A stretch of DNA of 37,997 bases from positions 1 to 37,997 of the forward strand of contig NZ_SSDJ01000153.1 in assembly GCF_004794465.1 (NCBI RefSeq), written 5' to 3'. The stretch comes from Microbacterium sp. K24. GTDB taxonomy: Bacteria; Actinomycetota; Actinomycetes; Actinomycetales; Microbacteriaceae. The position numbers and the translations under genes were made by a program. The notes beneath the pieces were generated by a model. It saw only the letters and a program-made list of their open reading frames with translations, did not search any database and was not told where the DNA came from. Of the stretch, positions 14,514 to 23,467 are shown one piece after another; positions within the stretch are counted from its first letter, which is position 1; each line of letters starts with the position of its first letter.

Positions 14514-16171
14514 TGAATCGCACGCTCCGCTCTCGTCCCCTCGCCCGCGGTACCGCAGCCACGCTCGCCGGACTGCTCGCGGTCGCCGCCCTCGTCGGCT
14601 GCAGCCCGGCCGGTTCGACGGGCTCCGGCTCGGATGAACCGCTCGAGTGGGAGCTGACCGAGACGACCGCGGCACCCCGCGGCGACATCGACTCGTTCAC
14701 CTTCGCGACCTACGCCGAGCCGTACTCCCTCGACTACGCGTACGCCTTCGACTACGCCGACAACTCCGTGCTGGCCAACGTCTGCGAGTCGCTGCTGCGG
14801 CTGAACCCCGACTACTCGCTCAGCCCCGGCCTCGCCGAGTCGTTCGAGCATCCGACGCCCGACACCTGGGTCTACACGATCCGCGACGGCGTCACGTTCC
14901 ACGACGGCACCCCGCTCACCGCCGCCGATGCCGTCGCGTCGATGAGCAGGCATCTCGACCCGGCCGTCGGATCGTTCTGGTTCTCCGTCTACCAGAACGT
15001 GAAGTCGATCGAGCAGACCGGCGACCGCCAGGTGACGGTCACGATGACCGGACCCGACTCGCAGTTCAACCTCGGAATGGGCGGTTCCGCCGGCGTCATC
15101 GAGTCAGCCGCGACGCTCGCCGAGAAGGGCGCCGACTACGGCAACTCGACCGGCGGCGTGAACTGCACGGGGCCGCTCCAGCTGTCTTCGTGGGACTCCG
15201 GGGAATCGATCACGATGACCCGCTACGACGACTACTGGGACGACGACCTCAGAGCGCGCTCCGGCGAGGTGAAGTTCGTCTTCATGACGGACTCCACCGC
15301 GCGGATCAACGCCCTGAAATCGGGCAGCGTCGACGGGTCGTGGATGGTGCCGATGGAAGCCATCCCCACCCTGCGGTCCGCCGGCAAGGGCGACGTGCTG
15401 TTCGGCATGAACACCGCGGTCGGCAACATCGTCGTGAGCAACCTCGAAGGACCGCTCGGAGATGTCCGCGTGCGCAGGGCGCTGCTGCTCGCGATGGACC
15501 GCGACGGGATCCTCCAGGCGGCGCATCGCGGCGTCGGCGCGACCACCGACGTGATGACCACCGAGTCGGTGTGGCGGGACGCCTCGGATGCCGCGCGCAC
15601 CTCGGCGTTCGACGATGTCACGTCGTACGACCGGAACGTCGAGGAGGCGAAGAAGCTCATCGCCGAGGCGGGGGCGGAGGGCGCGGAGCTGACCTACGTC
15701 ACCGCACCCATCGGCAACGACTTCGCCGTCATCTCGCAGGCGACCGTCGCGGCGGCGCAGTCGATCGGCCTGAAGGTGAAGGTCGAGACCGTCACGCCGA
15801 ACGCCTACACCGCGCTGTTCTCCGACCCGAGCGCCCGCGAAGGCGTCGACCTGTTCTACACGAGCTGGTACCTGTCGAGCCCGGATGCCCTCGAGATGTA
15901 CTCGGTGCTGCGCACGGGCGACTTCAGCAACTACGGCGGCTGGTCGAACCCCGAGTTCGACGCGATCGTGCAGGAGGCCGTGACGGTCGACGACCCGGCC
16001 GCGCGCAGCGAGCTCACCGCGAAGGCGCAGCAGATCGCGAACGAGGAGCTCCCCTGGCTGCCGCTGTACCAGGCGCCGATCTCGCTCTACCTCGGTGAGC
16101 GCATCACCGGCGTGCAGCCCTCGATCGCCTTCATGTACTACCCCTGGGCCGCCACGATCGGCGCCCGATGA
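14513..16171 (+). CDS. ABC transporter substrate-binding lipoprotein, family 5 (peptide/opine/nickel type), system A
   Basis: A 552-residue extracytoplasmic binding protein. The N-terminus has basic residues, a hydrophobic stretch and the lipobox LVGC with Cys30, so it is a lipid-anchored protein. The SBP_bac_5 core is recognisable from VLANVCESLLRLNPDYSL, YTIRDGVTFHDGTPLTAADA and DVRVRRALLLAMDRDGIL, ending with PWLPLYQAP. Family 5 proteins bind peptides, opines, nickel chelates or oligosaccharides; ligand identity cannot be inferred. A Cys in GVNCTGPLQL matches LLCAGPYRL of the system B protein. Its ATG overlaps the amidohydrolase stop by one base (TGATG), with CAAGGAG upstream, so it is tightly coupled. 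Confidence 0.92.
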   Translation: MNRTLRSRPLARGTAATLAGLLAVAALVGCSPAGSTGSGSDEPLEWELTETTAAPRGDIDSFTFATYAEPYSLDYAYAFDYADNSVLANVCESLLRLNPDYSLSPGLAESFEHPTPDTWVYTIRDGVTFHDGTPLTAADAVASMSRHLDPAVGSFWFSVYQNVKSIEQTGDRQVTVTMTGPDSQFNLGMGGSAGVIESAATLAEKGADYGNSTGGVNCTGPLQLSSWDSGESITMTRYDDYWDDDLRARSGEVKFVFMTDSTARINALKSGSVDGSWMVPMEAIPTLRSAGKGDVLFGMNTAVGNIVVSNLEGPLGDVRVRRALLLAMDRDGILQAAHRGVGATTDVMTTESVWRDASDAARTSAFDDVTSYDRNVEEAKKLIAEAGAEGAELTYVTAPIGNDFAVISQATVAAAQSIGLKVKVETVTPNAYTALFSDPSAREGVDLFYTSWYLSSPDALEMYSVLRTGDFSNYGGWSNPEFDAIVQEAVTVDDPAARSELTAKAQQIANEELPWLPLYQAPISLYLGERITGVQPSIAFMYYPWAATIGAR

Positions 16172-17124
16172 CCGTTGCCCGCCGGGTCGCCGGAAAGCTG
16201 GGCGGACTGCTGCTGACGCTGTTCCTGGCGTCGCTGCTCGTCTTCTTCTCGCGCTTCCTGGTGCCCGGCGACCCGGTGCGCTTCCTGCTGCGCGGACGCA
16301 AGCCCAGCCCCGAGGCCGTGGCGCAGGTCACCGCCCAGTACGGGCTGGATCTGCCGCCCTGGGAGCAGTACCTCCGCTGGGTCCTCGGTCTGCTGCAGGG
16401 AGACCTCGGCCGCTCCCTGCAGTATCGGCAGGACGTCACGGCGGTGATCGGAGACCGGCTGCCGGTCACCCTGATGCTGGTGACGATGGCGGGGGCGATC
16501 GTGCTCGTCGCCGGCGTCGTGCTGGGGGCGATCGCCGCGCTCAACCGGGGAAAGGCACTCGACCGGTTCGTGCTGATCGGCCTGACGGTGCTGGGGGCGA
16601 TCCCGTCGTTCGTCGGGGCGATCGTGCTGATCGCCGTGTTCTCGGTGCAGCTGGGGTGGTTCCCCTCGTTCGGCGCGGGTGAGGGCTTCCTCGACATGGT
16701 CCACCACCTGACGCTGCCGTCGATCGCGCTGGCGCTCGTGTTCATCGTGCTGGTCGGCAAGGTGACGCGCTCTGCCATGGTCGATCAGCTCAGCCGCGAG
16801 CACGTCGAGGTGTCGACGAGTCGCGGCGTGCGTCGCTCGGTGGTCGTGCGGCGACACGTGCTGCGCAATTCCGCCGGTCCCATCCTGACCGTGAGCGGCG
16901 TGCTCGTCGCCGGCCTCATCGTCGCGAGCTCGATCGTGGAGGCCGCGTTCGGGCTGTCCGGCATCGGATCGCTCCTGGTGCAGTCCGTCGACCGGCTCGA
17001 CTTCCCGGTCGTGCAGGCCATCGTCCTCCTCGTCGTCTTCGCGTTCGTCGTGATGAACGCGATCGTCGACATCCTCGAACCCTGGATCGACCCCCGATCC
17101 GCTGCAGGAGCTGGTGCCCGATGA
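16168..17124 (+). CDS. ABC transporter permease, DppB/OppB type, system A
   Basis: A 318-residue inner-membrane permease with six predicted helices. The N-terminus GKLGGLLLTLFLASLLVFF is the usual first helix, followed by the PGDPV motif typical of DppB proteins. The EAA-like loop that contacts the ATPase is around REHVEVSTSRGVRRSVVVRR, and the last helices include GLSGIGSLLVQSVDRLDFPVVQ. It pairs with the next permease to form the channel. Start and stop both overlap neighbours by ATGA. It is clearly homologous with the permease at 24324-25271. Confidence 0.93.
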   Translation: MTVARRVAGKLGGLLLTLFLASLLVFFSRFLVPGDPVRFLLRGRKPSPEAVAQVTAQYGLDLPPWEQYLRWVLGLLQGDLGRSLQYRQDVTAVIGDRLPVTLMLVTMAGAIVLVAGVVLGAIAALNRGKALDRFVLIGLTVLGAIPSFVGAIVLIAVFSVQLGWFPSFGAGEGFLDMVHHLTLPSIALALVFIVLVGKVTRSAMVDQLSREHVEVSTSRGVRRSVVVRRHVLRNSAGPILTVSGVLVAGLIVASSIVEAAFGLSGIGSLLVQSVDRLDFPVVQAIVLLVVFAFVVMNAIVDILEPWIDPRSAAGAGAR

Positions 17125-17987
17125 CGTCTTCGACCCCCACGCTCGCGATGCGGGTGCTGCGCGCTCCCCGACGGAAGCGACCGCGCTTCCTGTATCTCGC
17201 CAGCATCGTCGTGCTCTCCGCTGTCGTGCTCACCGCGATCTTCGCGCCCTTCCTCGCGCCGTACGACCCGGATGCCGTCGACTTCACGTCCTTCCTGGCG
17301 CCGCCGTCGGCCGCGCACTGGCTCGGCACCGACGCGCTCGGCCGCGACCTCCTCAGCCGTCTCATCTACGGCGGACGCACCGCCCTGATCGGCCCGCTCC
17401 TCGTCGTCGTGGTCTCCACGATCATCGGCATCCTCCTCGGTCTGTGGGCCGGATGGCGGGGCGGGTGGATCGACGCCGCGCTCAGCCGGATCTTCGATGT
17501 GCTCTTCGCGTTCCCGTCGCTGCTGATCGCGATCATGGCGGTCGCCCTGTTCGGCAAGGGGCTGGTCGCGCCGGTCGTCGCGATGAGCATCGCCTATGCG
17601 CCGTTCGTCGCCCGGCTGACGCGGTCGCTGGTGGCGGCGGAGCGCCTGCGGCCCTACGTCTCGGCGTATCGGGTGCAGGGATTCGGAGGGGCATGGATCG
17701 CGCTGCGGCGCGTGCTGCCGAACGTCACCCCGATCGTCGGCGCGCAGTCCACCCTCAACTTCGGATACGTGCTGGCCGAGCTCGCCGGGCTCTCGTTCCT
17801 CGGGCTCGGCGTGCAGGCGCCGACCGCCGACTGGGGCGCGATGATCAACGAGGCGCAGTCGGGGGTGGCCGCGGGACAGTTCCTGCCGGCGATCGCCCCG
17901 GCCGTGGCGGTCGTGATCGTCGTCGTCTGCGTGAACATCATCGGCGAGGAACTGTCCGACCGGATCGGCGGAGGGATCCCCGCATGA
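17121..17987 (+). CDS. ABC transporter permease, DppC/OppC type, system A
   Basis: A 288-residue permease partner. Typical DppC features are a cytoplasmic N-terminus, one helix, then APYDPDAVDF, HWLGTDALGRDLLSRLIYGGR (the extracytoplasmic loop ending with the conserved GTDxLGRD motif), and the EAA loop YVSAYRVQGFGGAWIALRRV before GLSFLGLGVQAPTADWGAM. Six membrane segments are expected. Its ATG overlaps the stop of the previous gene, and its stop overlaps the ATPase start. It should move the substrate inward with ATP from the fused ATPase downstream. Confidence 0.93.
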   Translation: MTSSTPTLAMRVLRAPRRKRPRFLYLASIVVLSAVVLTAIFAPFLAPYDPDAVDFTSFLAPPSAAHWLGTDALGRDLLSRLIYGGRTALIGPLLVVVVSTIIGILLGLWAGWRGGWIDAALSRIFDVLFAFPSLLIAIMAVALFGKGLVAPVVAMSIAYAPFVARLTRSLVAAERLRPYVSAYRVQGFGGAWIALRRVLPNVTPIVGAQSTLNFGYVLAELAGLSFLGLGVQAPTADWGAMINEAQSGVAAGQFLPAIAPAVAVVIVVVCVNIIGEELSDRIGGGIPA

Positions 17988-19597
17988 ACACTCATCTCGA
18001 CGTCCCCCTTCTCGACGTCCCCCTCCTCGACATCCGCGATCTGACGCTGGACCTGCCGAACGGCACCCGGCTGCTGCACGGCATCACGCTGCAGGTTGCC
18101 GCCGGTGAGACGGTGGGGCTCGTCGGCGAATCCGGCTCGGGCAAATCGCTCACCGCGCGCTCAGTGCTCGGGCTGCTCCCGGACCGCGCGATCACGGGCG
18201 GCGCCGTCGAGGTCAACGGGCGCTCGCCGCTCGCCGACGCCGCCGGACGGCAGGAGATCCGTCGGCACGAGGCGGCGATGGTGTTCCAGGATCCTCGGGC
18301 GGGGGTCAACCCGATGCGCACGATCGGCGATCACGTCACCGAGGCGCTGCGGCTGTGCGAGGGGTGGTCGAAGGATGCCGCGCACGCGCGCGCCGTCGAA
18401 CTGCTCACGGCCGTGCGCCTTCCCGATCCCGCGGGTCATCTGTCGCAGCATCCGCATGAGCTGTCCGGCGGCATGCTGCAGCGCGTCATGATCGCCGGGG
18501 CGCTGAGCACGTCGCCCGGGCTGCTCGTGTGCGACGAGCCGACGACGGCCCTCGACGTCACGACCCAGGCCGAGATCGTGCAGGTGCTGCGGGACCTGTG
18601 CGCGCAGAGCGGCATGGGCATGCTGTTCATCACGCACGACCTCAACCTCGCCGGCTCGCTGTGCGATCGGCTGGTCGTCATGAAGGAGGGCGCGATCGTG
18701 GAGGAGGGGACCGTGCGAGAGGTGCTGCTGGCGCCCTCGGCCGAGTACACGCGTCGGCTGGTCGCGGCGACGCCCCGCATCTCCGGAGAGATCACCGCGC
18801 CCGCTGCGGCATCCGATCCCGAGCCGCAGCTCGTCGTCGCGGGGGCGCGCAAGACGTATCGGCGCCACGGGAAGGACCCGATCACTGCCGTGGCCGGGGC
18901 CGACCTCGCCATCGCCCGCGGCGGTTCACTCGCCGTGGTGGGGGAGTCGGGATCGGGCAAGTCGACCCTCGCGCGCATGATCGTCGGGCTCGAGGACGTC
19001 GATGCGGGCGAGATCCGCATCGGGGGTCGCTCGATGGCGGGCATCCCGCGGTCGCGTGCGGAGCGGCTCGCCCGCGCGAAGAGCGTGCAGATGGTGTTCC
19101 AGGATCCGTACCTCTCGCTCGATCCGCGGATCCCCGCGGGACGCGCGATCGAAGACGTGCTGAAGCTGCACACGGGGCGCACCGGTGGCTCGGCGCGGGA
19201 TCGGGCGCTCGAACTGCTCGTCGCCGTCGGGCTCGGCGAAGAGCATCTCGCCGCGGCGCCCCGCACGCTCTCCGGCGGCCAGCGTCAGCGGGTGGCGATC
19301 GCACGCGCTCTGGCCGTCGAGCCCGCGCTGCTCGTGATGGACGAGGCGACCAGCGCCCTCGATGTCTCGGTGCAGGCGCAGGTGCTCGACCTCGTCGCCG
19401 GCATCCGTCGGGAACAGGGGCTCACGCTGCTGTTCATCAGCCACGACCTCGCGGTCGTGCGCACCGTGTGCGCCGACACGATCGTCATGCGCCGCGGCGA
19501 GATCGTCGAGGCCGGGCCCACCGAGCAGCTGCTGGGCGACCCGCAGCACGCCTACACGCGACTGCTGATCGACTCGGTCCCGACGTCGGTGTCGTGA
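17984..19597 (+). CDS. ABC transporter double ATPase (DppD-DppF fusion), system A
   Basis: A 537-residue protein holding two complete ATPase domains. Domain 1 has Walker A GESGSGKS (48-55), signature LSGGM (160-164) and Walker B with Asp184-Glu185. Domain 2 has Walker A GESGSGKS (320-327), signature LSGGQ (429-433) and Walker B with Asp453-Glu454. One polypeptide therefore supplies both engines of the importer, replacing separate DppD and DppF. The N-terminus contains a short tandem duplication giving DVPLLDVPLLD. ATG overlap with the preceding permease fixes the start. Its last 46 bases overlap the 3' end of the opposite-strand amidohydrolase gene, and there is no room for an intergenic terminator. 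Confidence 0.93.
   Translation: MNTHLDVPLLDVPLLDIRDLTLDLPNGTRLLHGITLQVAAGETVGLVGESGSGKSLTARSVLGLLPDRAITGGAVEVNGRSPLADAAGRQEIRRHEAAMVFQDPRAGVNPMRTIGDHVTEALRLCEGWSKDAAHARAVELLTAVRLPDPAGHLSQHPHELSGGMLQRVMIAGALSTSPGLLVCDEPTTALDVTTQAEIVQVLRDLCAQSGMGMLFITHDLNLAGSLCDRLVVMKEGAIVEEGTVREVLLAPSAEYTRRLVAATPRISGEITAPAAASDPEPQLVVAGARKTYRRHGKDPITAVAGADLAIARGGSLAVVGESGSGKSTLARMIVGLEDVDAGEIRIGGRSMAGIPRSRAERLARAKSVQMVFQDPYLSLDPRIPAGRAIEDVLKLHTGRTGGSARDRALELLVAVGLGEEHLAAAPRTLSGGQRQRVAIARALAVEPALLVMDEATSALDVSVQAQVLDLVAGIRREQGLTLLFISHDLAVVRTVCADTIVMRRGEIVEAGPTEQLLGDPQHAYTRLLIDSVPTSVS
17996..18031 (+). repeat. 15-bp tandem duplication within the ATPase N-terminus
   Basis: CTCGACGTCCCCCT plus one base occurs twice in tandem (17996-18010, 18011-18025), then CTCGAC again. 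It keeps the frame and encodes the DVPLLDVPLLD duplication, in a region ahead of the conserved domain. Confidence 0.8.
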
Positions 19598-21219
19598 GGC
19601 GAACGGGAGTGGACCACCTCTCCGGCCACGATCGTGACCGCCGTGCCGACGCCGATGAGGGCTTCGGCGGGGATGGCGAACGGGTCGACGGTCGACACGA
19701 CGATGTCCGCGCGGGCGCCCACCCGCAGCATCCCGCCGCTGCCCAGCACCAGCTCGGCGGCTCCGCTCGTGTACGCCGCGAGGGCCTCGGCGAGCGTGAG
19801 GCGCTGGGCCGCGTCGAGCGGTTCGCCGGGCGTGCCGTCGGGTCCCGGCAGCGCCCGGTTGACGGCCACATGGATCGCGAGCCACGGATCGGCGGGGGAG
19901 ACGGGCCAGTCCGAGCCCATCGCGAGCGCGGCGCCGCTGTCGGCGATCGAGCGGAACGGATAGCCCGCACGCATCCGGGCCTCGCCGATCATCGGCACGA
20001 CCGCCGGATCGTTCGATGCCCACAGGCCCTGGATGTTCGCGGTGATGCCGAGGGGACCGAACCGTCGCGCGTCGTCGGGGTGCACCATCGACAAGTGCGC
20101 GAAGTGGTGGCGCTGGCCCGTGCCGTTCGCACGCCGCGCGGCCTCGACCGCCCCCAGGGCGACGCGCACCCCGCGGTCGCCCATGATGTGCAGATGCATG
20201 GCGAAGCCGGCCGCGTCGAGCGCGACGACGAGTGCCTCGAGCGCCTCGGCGTCGATGTGCAGCTCGCCGCTGCCGGCGTGGGTGCAGTACGGCTCCAGCA
20301 GCGCGGCGGTCTCGCCGTGCGGCACGCCGTCGACCATCGCCTTCGCCGTGGAGGTGTCGAACCCGGCAGCGGCGTTCTCGGCCCGCAGGGCGACGAACCG
20401 CTCGACGAGAGCGGGGACCTCGGCCGCCGTCGTTCCCGGAGGCACCCACAGCGCTCCCGAGGTGCGACTGCGCAGTGAGCCGTCGGCGATCGTCGACCGG
20501 TAGGCCGCGGTGCAGTCGGCCTTGCCGTTGTACTCGCCCAGGATCGCCTCGTGCCAGCCGGTGATCCCGAGCGTCCAGAGGAACTCCTGCGCGTTCCGCA
20601 GACCCGCGGCGATCTCGGCATCCGTGGTCGGGGGGATGACGCGTCCGACGAGCTCGGCGGCGGTCTCGTTCAGGTAGCCGGTCGGATCACCCTGGTCGTC
20701 GTGATGGATGTGCCCGTTCGGCGGAGCGGGGGTGTCGCGGTCGACCCCGGCGAGTGCGAGCGCACGGGAGTTCACCCACAGGGTGTGGTGACCGGCATCG
20801 CTCAGCGCCACCGGACGGTCGGGCGCGATCGCGTCGAGTATCTGCCGGGTCGGGTGGGGGAACAGCTCATGGCTCCAGCCGCCGCCCGTGATCCACTCGG
20901 CGTCCGTCGTCTCGGCGGCGCGGGCGACCAGCGCCAGCGTCTCGTCGATCGTGGTCGCGCCGGTCAGATCGCAGCTGAGCCGCTCGACGCCGGCGAACGC
21001 GGCGTGGATGTGCGCGTCGACGAAGCCGGGGAGGATGCCGCCGCCCGCCGCATCGATGACGTCGGTGTCGGGGCCGGCCAGCGCGAGGATCTCCGCGTCC
21101 GAGCCGATCGCGAGGATGCGCTCGCCGCGGAGGGCGACGGCGGTGCCGGACGTCGCGACCCTGCCGTCGAACACCCGCCCGTCGATGATGCACACGTCCG
21201 CAGGGGCTGTGGGGGTCAT
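19552..21219 (-). CDS. YtcJ-like metal-dependent amidohydrolase, copy B
   Basis: A 555-residue paralogue of the enzyme at 12807-14513. The same ligand set is present: HIH (His70, His72), Lys293 in TAKAMVDG, His342/His344 in MHLHIMGDRG, HHFAHL (His371-His375) and Asp437 in GSDWPVS. Spacing between the first histidines and the lysine is almost identical to copy A. It lacks a signal peptide. ATG 21219 is preceded by AGAAGGAG. It is the last gene of the minus-strand operon, separated from the DUF3237 gene by 83 bases that contain a tandem repeat. Different loops (for example HDDQGDPTGYLNE in place of EADGFPAGTFHEG) suggest a different, perhaps successive, substrate from copy A. Its 3' end overlaps the opposing ATPase gene by 46 bases. 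Confidence 0.92.
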   Translation of the reverse strand: MTPTAPADVCIIDGRVFDGRVATSGTAVALRGERILAIGSDAEILALAGPDTDVIDAAGGGILPGFVDAHIHAAFAGVERLSCDLTGATTIDETLALVARAAETTDAEWITGGGWSHELFPHPTRQILDAIAPDRPVALSDAGHHTLWVNSRALALAGVDRDTPAPPNGHIHHDDQGDPTGYLNETAAELVGRVIPPTTDAEIAAGLRNAQEFLWTLGITGWHEAILGEYNGKADCTAAYRSTIADGSLRSRTSGALWVPPGTTAAEVPALVERFVALRAENAAAGFDTSTAKAMVDGVPHGETAALLEPYCTHAGSGELHIDAEALEALVVALDAAGFAMHLHIMGDRGVRVALGAVEAARRANGTGQRHHFAHLSMVHPDDARRFGPLGITANIQGLWASNDPAVVPMIGEARMRAGYPFRSIADSGAALAMGSDWPVSPADPWLAIHVAVNRALPGPDGTPGEPLDAAQRLTLAEALAAYTSGAAELVLGSGGMLRVGARADIVVSTVDPFAIPAEALIGVGTAVTIVAGEVVHSRSPHDTDVGTESISSRV

Positions 21220-21232
21220 GGTCGTTCTCCTT

Positions 21233-21280
21233 CTGATGCGAGGGGTCGTCCTGATACGAGGGGTCGTCCTGATACGAGGG
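21233..21280. repeat. 18-bp tandem repeat, about 2.7 copies, between DUF3237 and amidohydrolase genes
   Basis: The unit CTGATACGAGGGGTCGTC occurs at 21233-21250 (one mismatch), 21251-21268 (exact) and 21269-21280 (first 12 bases). It fills most of the 83-base gap ahead of the amidohydrolase ribosome site. No known function; copy number may vary by slippage. Confidence 0.85.
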
Positions 21281-21302
21281 TTCTGTGCGGGCTCGTCATG
21301 CG

Positions 21303-21770
21303 TCACACCACGCGGAAGACGCGGATCACGACCTGGTCGTCTCCGGGGCGGGCGTAGCCGATGAACTGCGACTCCGCCAGCCAGCGCAGGTCGTCGGCGT
21401 CGGTCTGGAAGACGAAGGCGGTGCGGTAGTAGAGATCCTCCTCCCGCGGCGTCCTGCCCGACTCGAAGCCGTCGATCGCCGCCGCGTTCGCGCGCCAGTA
21501 CCCGCGGTTCACGACGTCGACGGCGTGGCCGTCGATCTCGATGAGGTAGCGGGCGTCGAGCTGCGTGGTCACTCCGTGGTCGACCCACCAGTCGCCGCCG
21601 CCCGGAAGCACGACGCCCTCCGCCCGGGGGCCGGCCACGCGGCCTCCGGTGATCGGGGTGAAGTGCAGCTGCCCGCCCTCGCCCCGGCCGATCCGCCTCG
21701 GCGGTGCCACGTCGACCTGCAGTTCGAAGCAGTACTCCAGTGCGGGCGTCATCAGCTCGGGTTCGGTCAT
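21303..21770 (-). CDS. DUF3237 protein (paralogue 2 of 3)
   Basis: A 155-residue DUF3237 protein. The common blocks are FTPITGGRVAGP, GVVLPGGGDWWVD, a RYLIEIDG strand, VVNRGYW, LYYRTAFVFQTD and SQFIGYAR. It is more similar to paralogue 3 (27037-27483) than to paralogue 1; both start with a short tail, then LEYxFE and IGRG/LGRG. The start at 21770 overlaps the ATPase stop by four bases and has AAGGAG upstream, so it is part of the importer operon. The function of the family is unknown. Being embedded between transporter and amidohydrolase genes suggests it handles the same compound, for example as an enzyme or chaperone; that is inference. Confidence 0.88.
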   Translation of the reverse strand: MTEPELMTPALEYCFELQVDVAPPRRIGRGEGGQLHFTPITGGRVAGPRAEGVVLPGGGDWWVDHGVTTQLDARYLIEIDGHAVDVVNRGYWRANAAAIDGFESGRTPREEDLYYRTAFVFQTDADDLRWLAESQFIGYARPGDDQVVIRVFRVV

Positions 21771-23467
21771 CGCCGGCTCCTTCTCGTGTGTCGGTCTCGT
21801 CCGATCGTAGGGATCGGGGTCGTGCGCAGGGGGATTCGGCGCTGCGGCACCCACCCCGCGCGGGGGATCGAGTCCAGCAGCAGGCGGGTGTAGTCCGCCT
21901 GCGGGTCGTCGAGCACGGTCGCGGTGTCGCCGTACTCCTCCATCCGTCCGTCGCGCATCACCACGACCTCGTCGCACAGTCGGCGGATCACCGTGAGGTC
22001 GTGGGTGATCATGAGAAGAGCGACCCCGGTGTCGAGCCGGATGCGCTCCAGCAGGGTGAGCACCTCGACCTGGGTCGTCACGTCGAGGGCGGACACCGCC
22101 TCGTCGAGCACGAGGATCCGCGGTTCGGCGGCGAGAGCGCGAGCGATCGCCACCCGCTGACGCTGGCCACCCGAGAGGGAACGCGGGCGGACGTCCAGCA
22201 GAGCATCGTCGAGACGCACCGCCGCCATCAGCTCCGTCACGCGGGCGGCGACCGCGGACCGGTCGTCGGAGCGCCGGTGCACGCGCACGGCCTCGGTCAG
22301 GCACTGCCGCACGGTCTGCCGTCGGTCGAGCGACTGGTAAGGGTCCTGGAACACCATCTGCACGGCCTTCGCGCGGTCTCGCCGCTCGGCGCCCGATCGC
22401 GCCGGGGTGCTCCAGTCCTCGCTGGCCACCCGGACGGCGCCGGCATCCGCTCTCTCCAGGCCGCAGATGATGCGCGCGGTCGTGGACTTCCCCGAGCCGG
22501 ACTCGCCGACGATGCCGAGCGATCCGCCGGCGGAGAGGGCGAAGGTCACGTCGTCGACGGCCGTGAGTGTCTCGTGCCCGGCGCCGCGGGCGGCACGCAC
22601 CCGGAACGACTTCTTCAGGCCCTCCACCCGCAGCACAGGACGGTCGTCGAGTGCGGCCTCGGGGGCGCCGAGCAGAGGTGCGGCGGCGTCGAGCGATGCC
22701 GACATCAGGATGCGCGTGTAGTCCTCGGTCGCATCCTCCCGCATGGTCGCCGCCTGGAGGGTCTCGATGGTGCGCCCCTCCTTCATCACGACGACCCGGT
22801 CGCACACGGATCCGGCGAGAGCGAGGTCGTGGGTGATGAACAGCAGCGACAGGTCGCGGTGCCGTCGGAGGTCGCCGATCACGGCCATGACCTCCTCCTG
22901 CGTCGTCACATCCAGCGCGGTGGTGATCTCGTCGGCGAGCAGCAGTCGAGGGTCCATCGCGAGCGTGGAGGCGATCATCACCCGCTGGAGCAGGCCCCCC
23001 GAGAGCTCGGCCGGTCGCTGACGCAGACGGCGCTCGGGCGAGGGCACGCCCACCTCGTTGAGCAGGTCGAGCGCCCGCCGCTCCGCCGACTCGCCGGTGG
23101 CCCCGCCGACGGCGACGAGCGCCTCGGTCAGGAAGTCGCCGATGGTGCGCAGGGGATTGAGATGCGCTCGCGGCGTCTGGAACGCCATGCCGATGCGGAA
23201 CGCCCGCAGCTCGCGGCGTCCGCGCTCGTCCAGGTCGGCGAGGTCCTGCCCCTCCACGGCGATCGTGCCGCCGGTCGTGAAGCCCTCCGGCAGCAGCCCG
23301 GCGATCGCCCGGACGCTGAGGGTCTTCCCCGACCCGGACTCCCCGACCAGACCGACCGATTCGCCGAGGGCGACGTCGAGCGTGCAGTCGTGCACGAGCG
23401 TGCGGGGGCCGTCGGCCGTCGGCATCGCGATCTCCAGGCCGCGCAGCTGCAGCACGGGTGCCGTCAT
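21767..23467 (-). CDS. ABC transporter double ATPase (DppD-DppF fusion), system B
   Basis: A 566-residue fused ATPase. The first domain has Walker A GESGSGKT near residue 40, LSGGLLQR and LLLADEITTALD (the usual Pro after Asp-Glu is Ile here). The second has GESGSGKS, LSGGQRQR and ILVLDEAVSALD. It matches the ATPase of system A in architecture. The C-terminal 20 residues are Arg-rich. The ATG at 23467 overlaps the stop of the DppC-type permease (ATGA); a much longer open frame upstream is only the shadow of the permease genes. It energises import through the two system B permeases. Confidence 0.92.
   Translation of the reverse strand: MTAPVLQLRGLEIAMPTADGPRTLVHDCTLDVALGESVGLVGESGSGKTLSVRAIAGLLPEGFTTGGTIAVEGQDLADLDERGRRELRAFRIGMAFQTPRAHLNPLRTIGDFLTEALVAVGGATGESAERRALDLLNEVGVPSPERRLRQRPAELSGGLLQRVMIASTLAMDPRLLLADEITTALDVTTQEEVMAVIGDLRRHRDLSLLFITHDLALAGSVCDRVVVMKEGRTIETLQAATMREDATEDYTRILMSASLDAAAPLLGAPEAALDDRPVLRVEGLKKSFRVRAARGAGHETLTAVDDVTFALSAGGSLGIVGESGSGKSTTARIICGLERADAGAVRVASEDWSTPARSGAERRDRAKAVQMVFQDPYQSLDRRQTVRQCLTEAVRVHRRSDDRSAVAARVTELMAAVRLDDALLDVRPRSLSGGQRQRVAIARALAAEPRILVLDEAVSALDVTTQVEVLTLLERIRLDTGVALLMITHDLTVIRRLCDEVVVMRDGRMEEYGDTATVLDDPQADYTRLLLDSIPRAGWVPQRRIPLRTTPIPTIGRDRHTRRSRR

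Noticed and set aside
21233..21280. CRISPR-like repeat
   Set aside because: The units are directly tandem without spacers, only 18 bp and fewer than three copies; no cas genes are near.
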